A stretch of 18,821 bases of DNA. Source: Clostridia bacterium (lineage in GTDB: Bacteria; Bacillota; Clostridia; Christensenellales; Aristaeellaceae). A program made the position numbers and the translations under genes. How positions within the stretch are numbered: the first letter of the stretch is position 1; each line of letters begins with the position of its first letter. Positions 14,448 to 18,821 of this stretch are shown piece by piece. Under the pieces are notes generated by a model, which was not told where the DNA came from, made no database searches, and worked only from the letters and a program-made list of their open reading frames with translations. The DNA lies in NCBI GenBank assembly GCA_016295665.1, contig JAEDKS010000026.1:1-18821 (forward strand). The letters run 5' to 3'.

Positions 14448-17054
14448 TTACAGCTTCCGGGCCTTCTCCCGCAGCAGGAACAGCTTGTTGATGGCATCCA
14501 TGGGCGTCAGCGCCATCACGTCGATGCTCTGCAGCTCGTTGATGATCTCGGTGCGCTGGTAGTCGAACATGTCCACCTGCTCGTTTTCCCGCTTCTCGCC
14601 GCTGCCCAGGATGTTCTCGCCGATCACGTTCTGGTTGATGCCGGTGACCTCCAGCCGGGCCTGAATCTCGTGGGCGCGCACCAGCACCTCGTGGGGCACG
14701 CCCGCCAGACGGGCCACATGGATGCCGAAGGACTTGTCCGCGCCGCCCCGCACAATCTTCCGCAGGAAGATCACGTCCTCGCCGTGCTCCTTGACGGAGA
14801 TGCAGTAGTTCTCCACGCCGTCCACCCGGCCCTCCAGCTCGGACAGCTCGTGGTAATGGGTGGCGAACAGCGTCCTGGCGCCGCTCTTTTCCTTGTCGCA
14901 CAGGTACTCCACCACCGCCCAGGCGATCGCCAGGCCGTCAAAGGTGGAGGTGCCGCGCCCGATCTCGTCCAGAATCACCAGGGAGTTGGGCGTCGCGTTG
15001 CGCAGGATGTACGCCGTCTCCGCCATCTCCACCATGAACGTGGACTGACCGCTCGCCAGATCGTCCGACGCGCCCACGCGGGTGAAGATGCGATCCACCA
15101 GCGGAATCCTCGCCGATGCCGCCGGCACAAAGGAGCCGATGTGCGCCATGAGCGTGATGAGCGCCACCTGCCGCATGTAGGTGCTCTTGCCCGCCATGTT
15201 CGGGCCGGTGATGATGAGCATGCGCTGGTTGTCGCCGTTCATGTGCGTGTCGTTGGGCACGAAGCCGCCCTCCTGCATGGTGGCCTCCACCACCGGATGG
15301 CGCCCGTCAAGGATCTCCATGGTGCCGTCGTCCGTGATCTCCGGGCGCACATAGCGGTTGTTCACCGCCACCTGCGCCAGGCTCAGAAGCGCGTCCAGGG
15401 TCTTGAGCGCCTGCGCCGTCTGCTGGATGCGGCTGATCTGCGCCGCGATCCTCTCCCGGATCTCCGTGAACAGCTGCAGCTCCAGCCGCACGCTCTGCTC
15501 CTGGGCACCCACGATCTTCTGCTCCATCTCCTTGAGCTCCGGGGTCATGTAGCGCTCCGCGTTGGCCAGTGTCTGCTTGCGGACATAGCGGTCGGGCACC
15601 AGGCTGTAGAAGCTCTTGGTCACCTCGATGTAGTAGCCGAACACCTTGTTGTACTGGATGCGCAGGTTGCGGATGCCCGTGGCCTCCCGCTCCTTCTGCT
15701 CCAGCTCCATGATCCACTGCTTGCCGCTGGTCGCCGCCTGACGGTACTCGTCCAGCAGGGGCGAGTAGCCGTCCCGGATGATGCCGCCCTCGGTGATGAC
15801 CACCGGCGCGTCGGGATGGATGGACTTCTCCAGCAGCTCCGTCAGATCCTCCAGGGGGTCAAGCTGCTCCCGAATCTGCCGCACCGCGGGGCTTCCCGCC
15901 CCGTCCAGCAGCTGCCGCAGCCCCGGCACCTTCGACAGCGACGCACCCAGCGCCAGGCAGTCCCGGGCGTTCAGGCTCTTGTACGCCACGCGGCACAGCA
16001 GCCGCTCCACGTCGTAGACGCCCTTCAGCTCCTCGGAGAGGGTCATGGTCAGCACATGCTGCCCGGCGAACTCCGCCACCGCGTCCAGCCGCTGCTCGAT
16101 GGCGGCGCGGTCGGTCAGGGGCTGCTCGATCCACGACCGCAGCAGCCGCCCGCCCATGGCGGTGGACGTCCTGTCCAGCAGCCACAGCAGGCTTCCCTTC
16201 TTCGTGCGGCCCCGGATGCTCTCGGTCAATTCCAGGTTGCGCCGGGTGTTCCGGTCCAGCAGCATGGTCTGGCTGCCCTGATAGATGCGCAGGCCCGTGA
16301 TGTGCTCCATGGCGTTCTTCTGCGTCTCGGACAGGTAGCGCATCAGCGCGCCCGCCGCGCAGGCGCCCACCCGGTACTCCTCCACCAGCCCCAGCGGGGA
16401 CAGGTCCTGCAGGTGGAAATGGCGGCACAGCGCCTCCGACGCGCTCTGGTACTGGTACCAGGCCGCGCTCTGCTGCGACACCGCCGCCAGCTCCCGCCCC
16501 ACGCAGCCCCGCAGCCGCACCGGGTCGTTGGTGATGATCTCCGCAGGCTCGATGCGCGCCAGCTCGTCGTTCAGGCGCTGCTCGGGCGTGGTGATCTCGT
16601 GCACGTAGAACTCGCCCGTGGTCACGTCCACCACCGCCAGGCCGCAGGTGTCCCCCGAAAAGCACAGGGACAGCAGGAAGTGGTTCGCCTTCTCGTCCAT
16701 GGTGGCGGAGTCGATGAGGGTGCCGGGGGTGATGACCCGGATCACGTCCCGGTTCACCAGGCCCTTCGCCGTCGCGGGATCCTCCATCTGCTCGCAGATG
16801 GCGACCTTGTAGCCCCGCTCGATCAGCTTCTCCACGTACACGTTGACCGCGTGCCACGGCACGCCGCACATGGGTGCCCGCTCCTCCAGCCCGCAGTCCT
16901 TGCCCGTCAGCGTCAGCTCCAGCTCCCGGGAGACCCGCTTGGCATCGTCGAAGAACATCTCATAGAAGTCGCCCACGCGGAAAAACAGAATGCAGTCCTG
17001 ATAGATGCCCTTCATGTTCAGGTACTGCTGCATCATTGGTGAAATCCCAGCCAT
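14448..17054 (-). CDS. mutS: DNA mismatch repair protein MutS
   Basis: Mismatch-recognition ATPase of 868 residues, standard MutS1 length. The mismatch-wedge motif is F30-Y31-E32 in GDFYEMF. Connector, core and clamp domains follow, then the ATPase with Walker A GPNMAGKST at 617-625, the GASDDLASGQSTFMVEM segment, Walker B LDEIGRGTSTFDG starting near 695 and the ATHYHEL switch. The C-terminus (DMFDYQ, then SIDVMALTPMDAINKLFLL) matches the usual tail. The start at 17054 with AAAGGAGA 6-7 nt upstream is chosen; an upstream in-frame extension overlaps the preceding gene in another frame. It lies 17 nt after the YlbF-family gene and 35 nt before mutL, so repair proteins are co-translated from one mRNA. 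Confidence 0.98.
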   Translation of the reverse strand: MAGISPMMQQYLNMKGIYQDCILFFRVGDFYEMFFDDAKRVSRELELTLTGKDCGLEERAPMCGVPWHAVNVYVEKLIERGYKVAICEQMEDPATAKGLVNRDVIRVITPGTLIDSATMDEKANHFLLSLCFSGDTCGLAVVDVTTGEFYVHEITTPEQRLNDELARIEPAEIITNDPVRLRGCVGRELAAVSQQSAAWYQYQSASEALCRHFHLQDLSPLGLVEEYRVGACAAGALMRYLSETQKNAMEHITGLRIYQGSQTMLLDRNTRRNLELTESIRGRTKKGSLLWLLDRTSTAMGGRLLRSWIEQPLTDRAAIEQRLDAVAEFAGQHVLTMTLSEELKGVYDVERLLCRVAYKSLNARDCLALGASLSKVPGLRQLLDGAGSPAVRQIREQLDPLEDLTELLEKSIHPDAPVVITEGGIIRDGYSPLLDEYRQAATSGKQWIMELEQKEREATGIRNLRIQYNKVFGYYIEVTKSFYSLVPDRYVRKQTLANAERYMTPELKEMEQKIVGAQEQSVRLELQLFTEIRERIAAQISRIQQTAQALKTLDALLSLAQVAVNNRYVRPEITDDGTMEILDGRHPVVEATMQEGGFVPNDTHMNGDNQRMLIITGPNMAGKSTYMRQVALITLMAHIGSFVPAASARIPLVDRIFTRVGASDDLASGQSTFMVEMAETAYILRNATPNSLVILDEIGRGTSTFDGLAIAWAVVEYLCDKEKSGARTLFATHYHELSELEGRVDGVENYCISVKEHGEDVIFLRKIVRGGADKSFGIHVARLAGVPHEVLVRAHEIQARLEVTGINQNVIGENILGSGEKRENEQVDMFDYQRTEIINELQSIDVMALTPMDAINKLFLLREKARKL

Positions 17055-17071
17055 GCTCTTTCTCCTTTGGC

Positions 17072-17476
17072 TCAGGCCCCGTGCCCGCAGCCCGCGCAGC
17101 CGGCACAGTTGCCCGTGCAGCCTGCCGCGTCCTCGGTCTTGCCCCGGACAATCAGCTGGATGATGCGGTTCACGTTGTCCAGCATCTCGTTGCAGGCGGC
17201 GTTCGCCTCCTGGGTCTCCTTCACCAGCGGGTTGGCATGCAGGCGATCCTCCGCCTCCTGCAGCGCGGCACCCGCCTCCGCCAGCGCGGTCGCGTCCATG
17301 TCCTCGGTGGACAGAATCGCGTTCACCGCCCGCTGCTTCTCCAGATAGTCCGCCAGACACCGGGCCGCCTCCGGGTCAGCCGTCATGGCCTCCTCCGCCG
17401 CTTTGCTCCGCTGATATACATCGCTCTGCAGGATGGCCTCCGCCAGCTCCTGCGCCTTCTGCAGCACATTCCGCAT
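17072..17476 (-). CDS. YlbF/YmcA-family regulator with C-terminal Cys cluster
   Basis: Small, largely alpha-helical protein of 134 residues of the YlbF (Com_YlbF) family. The helical core (about 1-112) is Ala/Glu-rich with ADYLEKQRAVNAIL and ANPLVKETQEANAACNEML. The last residues hold four cysteines, C120, C124, C127 and C130 (CTGNCAGCAGC). In Bacillus, YlbF, YmcA and YaaT form the Ric complex, which carries iron-sulfur clusters and affects RNA maturation, competence and sporulation; the Cys tail fits such a role. It is located 37 nt after miaB and 17 nt before mutS, the position of ymcA in Bacillus subtilis (miaB-ymcA-cotE-mutS), but with no cotE. Whether it is YmcA or YlbF proper cannot be decided here. 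Confidence 0.85.
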   Translation of the reverse strand: MRNVLQKAQELAEAILQSDVYQRSKAAEEAMTADPEAARCLADYLEKQRAVNAILSTEDMDATALAEAGAALQEAEDRLHANPLVKETQEANAACNEMLDNVNRIIQLIVRGKTEDAAGCTGNCAGCAGCGHGA

Positions 17477-17513
17477 CTGCTCCGCTTCCTTTCCGTTTTG
17501 CCCCGACCCCGGG

Positions 17514-18821
17514 TCAGAGGCGCTCCGCCATCAGGGTGTTGTTCTTCCGCTCCGTCACGCGCACGCGGACGATCCCGCCCACGTCCGCCTCCGTGCCGGG
17601 CAGGGTGATGGACACGCCGTGGCGGCCCTTGCCGGACACCTGCGTCTCGCTCCGCCGGCTCAGCCCCTCCACCAGCACGTCCTCCTCCTGCCCGAGGAAG
17701 CGGGCCATGGCCTCCCGCTGCCGCTTCTCCTGCAGCGCGATCAGCCGCTGAATGCGATCCGTCGCCACGTCCTCCGGAATCTGGCCCGGCATGGACGCCG
17801 CCGCGGTGCCCACCCGGGGCGAATAGATGAAGGTGAACGCCGAATCGTAGCCCACCTCGTCCACCAGGGACATGGTGTCCTGGAACTGCTCCTCCGTCTC
17901 CCCGGGGAAGGCCACGATGATGTCCGTGGTCAGCCCGATGCCCGGCACCGCCCGGCGAAGCTCCGCCACCCGGTTCAGATAGCGTGCCCGGTCATAGTGC
18001 CGGTTCATGCGCCGCAGGATCTCGTCGCTGCCCGACTGCACCGGCAGGTGGAACTGCGGCAGCACATGGCGGCTCGTGCCCATGACGTCAATCAGCTCGT
18101 CCGAGAGGTCCTTGGGGTGCGAGGTCATGAAGCGGATGCGCTCGATGCCACTCCCGTCCAGCGCCCGCAGGAGCTTCGCGAAGCTCACATCGCCCTGAAG
18201 GCCCCGTCCGTAGCTGTTCACGTTCTGCCCCAGCAGCATGATCTCCTTCACGCCGCTTTTCTGCAGCGCCTCCGCCTCCCGCAGGATGGCGTCCATCTCC
18301 CGGCTCCGCTCCCGCCCGCGCACATAGGGCACGATGCAGTAGGAGCAGAAGTTGTCACAGCCGTACATGATGGTGATGTACGCCGCGTCCTGCCGCAGGC
18401 GCTTCACGGGCAGGTCCTCCGCGATGGTGTCCGCGTCCTCCACCTCCACCACCGCCCGGTCGCTGTTCAGCGTTCTGTACAGCAGCTCCGGCAGCCGGTG
18501 CAGGTTGCTCGTGCCGAAGGCCAGGTCCACAAAGCGGTACTGCTTCAACAGCTTTTCCGCCATGCCCGGCTCCTGCACCATGCAGCCGCACACGCCGATG
18601 AGCAGGTCGGGGTTGCGCTTGCGCACCTCCTTCAGCCAGGTCACGTTGCCCAGCGCCCGGCGCTCCGCGTTGTCCCGCACACAGCAGGTGTTGAACAGCA
18701 CCAGATCGGCCTTGGTGCGGTCTTCGGCCTCGGTCATGCCCATTTCTTCCAAAAGCCCCGCCAGCTTCTCGCTGTCATGGGCGTTCATCTGGCAGCCGTA
18801 GGTCACGATGAAGTAGCTTTC
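17514..18821 (-). CDS. miaB: tRNA-2-methylthio-N6-dimethylallyladenosine synthase, 5' end outside window
   Basis: Radical-SAM methylthiotransferase that adds the 2-methylthio group to i6A37 of tRNA. The visible 435 residues begin inside the N-terminal domain (ESYFIVTYGCQMN), so the true start lies past the right edge; the GTG at 18806 is internal. Cysteines for the auxiliary cluster are present (YGCQMN, NTCCVRDNAE, GVCGCMVQ). The radical-SAM CxxxCxxC motif is in YGCDNFCSYCIVPYVRGRERS-type sequence, followed by LLGQNVNSYG and HLPVQSGSD. A C-terminal TRAM domain ends at VRVTERKNNTLMAERL. The NTCC and YGCDNFCSYC forms and context with miaA favour MiaB over MtaB or RimO. It heads the visible part of the operon. 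Confidence 0.95.
   Translation of the reverse strand, partial: ESYFIVTYGCQMNAHDSEKLAGLLEEMGMTEAEDRTKADLVLFNTCCVRDNAERRALGNVTWLKEVRKRNPDLLIGVCGCMVQEPGMAEKLLKQYRFVDLAFGTSNLHRLPELLYRTLNSDRAVVEVEDADTIAEDLPVKRLRQDAAYITIMYGCDNFCSYCIVPYVRGRERSREMDAILREAEALQKSGVKEIMLLGQNVNSYGRGLQGDVSFAKLLRALDGSGIERIRFMTSHPKDLSDELIDVMGTSRHVLPQFHLPVQSGSDEILRRMNRHYDRARYLNRVAELRRAVPGIGLTTDIIVAFPGETEEQFQDTMSLVDEVGYDSAFTFIYSPRVGTAAASMPGQIPEDVATDRIQRLIALQEKRQREAMARFLGQEEDVLVEGLSRRSETQVSGKGRHGVSITLPGTEADVGGIVRVRVTERKNNTLMAERL

Noticed and set aside
14413..14901. N-terminal extension of MutL into mutS
   Set aside because: The extension reads the mutS coding region in another frame; the MANRIQLLSDEVIGQIAAG start is the family standard and has its own ribosome site.
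14427..17042. Open frame of 871 codons on the plus strand opposite mutS
   Set aside because: Same antisense-shadow effect; MutS motifs on the minus strand are complete.

Overview
The window looks like a core chromosomal region of a GC-rich, spore-forming Firmicute of the Clostridia type. The evidence is strong AAGGAGG-type ribosome binding sites, two tRNA-sensing T-box leaders (one Ile, one Met), two sigma-A promoters with perfect -10 boxes, CotJ spore-coat genes, and a miaB / YlbF-family / mutS / mutL / miaA / ynbB gene order that recalls Bacillus. The species cannot be named from this sequence. There is no insertion sequence, prophage, CRISPR array, tRNA or rRNA gene.

Left part (1-5160, all minus strand): the 5' half of ileS runs off the left edge and is preceded by its own promoter and an Ile T-box. 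Upstream of it lies a metG-tatD operon, whose genes are separated by one base. That operon is driven by a fully consensus sigma-A promoter and a Met T-box. Both aminoacyl-tRNA synthetase units are therefore switched on when their own tRNA is uncharged.

Middle part (5161-10200, plus strand): two transcription units. The first is a spore-coat pair: an unusual fused CotJA/CotJB-like protein with a Cys- and Asp-rich repeat core, followed by the manganese-catalase-type coat protein CotJC, then a strong terminator. The second is a three-gene unit: a VTC-domain (polyphosphate polymerase-like) protein, a DUF4956 membrane protein and a secreted parallel beta-helix protein of the Cthe_2159 type. An 11-bp-period direct repeat resembling a Pho box lies upstream of it, and a bidirectional terminator ends it. 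The three proteins suggest a cytosol-membrane-surface pathway handling polyphosphate or a related anionic polymer; this is inference.

Right part (10201-18821, minus strand): one long operon read miaB (5' end outside the window) - YlbF-family gene - mutS - mutL - miaA - ynbB, with gaps of 40 nt or less and a 4-nt miaA/ynbB overlap. It combines mismatch repair (MutS, MutL), the two enzymes of tRNA A37 ms2i6A modification (MiaA, MiaB), a YlbF/YmcA-type regulator with a C-terminal Cys cluster, and a PLP enzyme.

The most unusual items are the CotJA-CotJB fusion with its CC-D-rich repeats, the VTC-DUF4956-beta-helix operon with its Pho-box-like repeat, and a Met T-box whose tRNA-acceptor bulge does not match the usual discriminator base of tRNA-Met.
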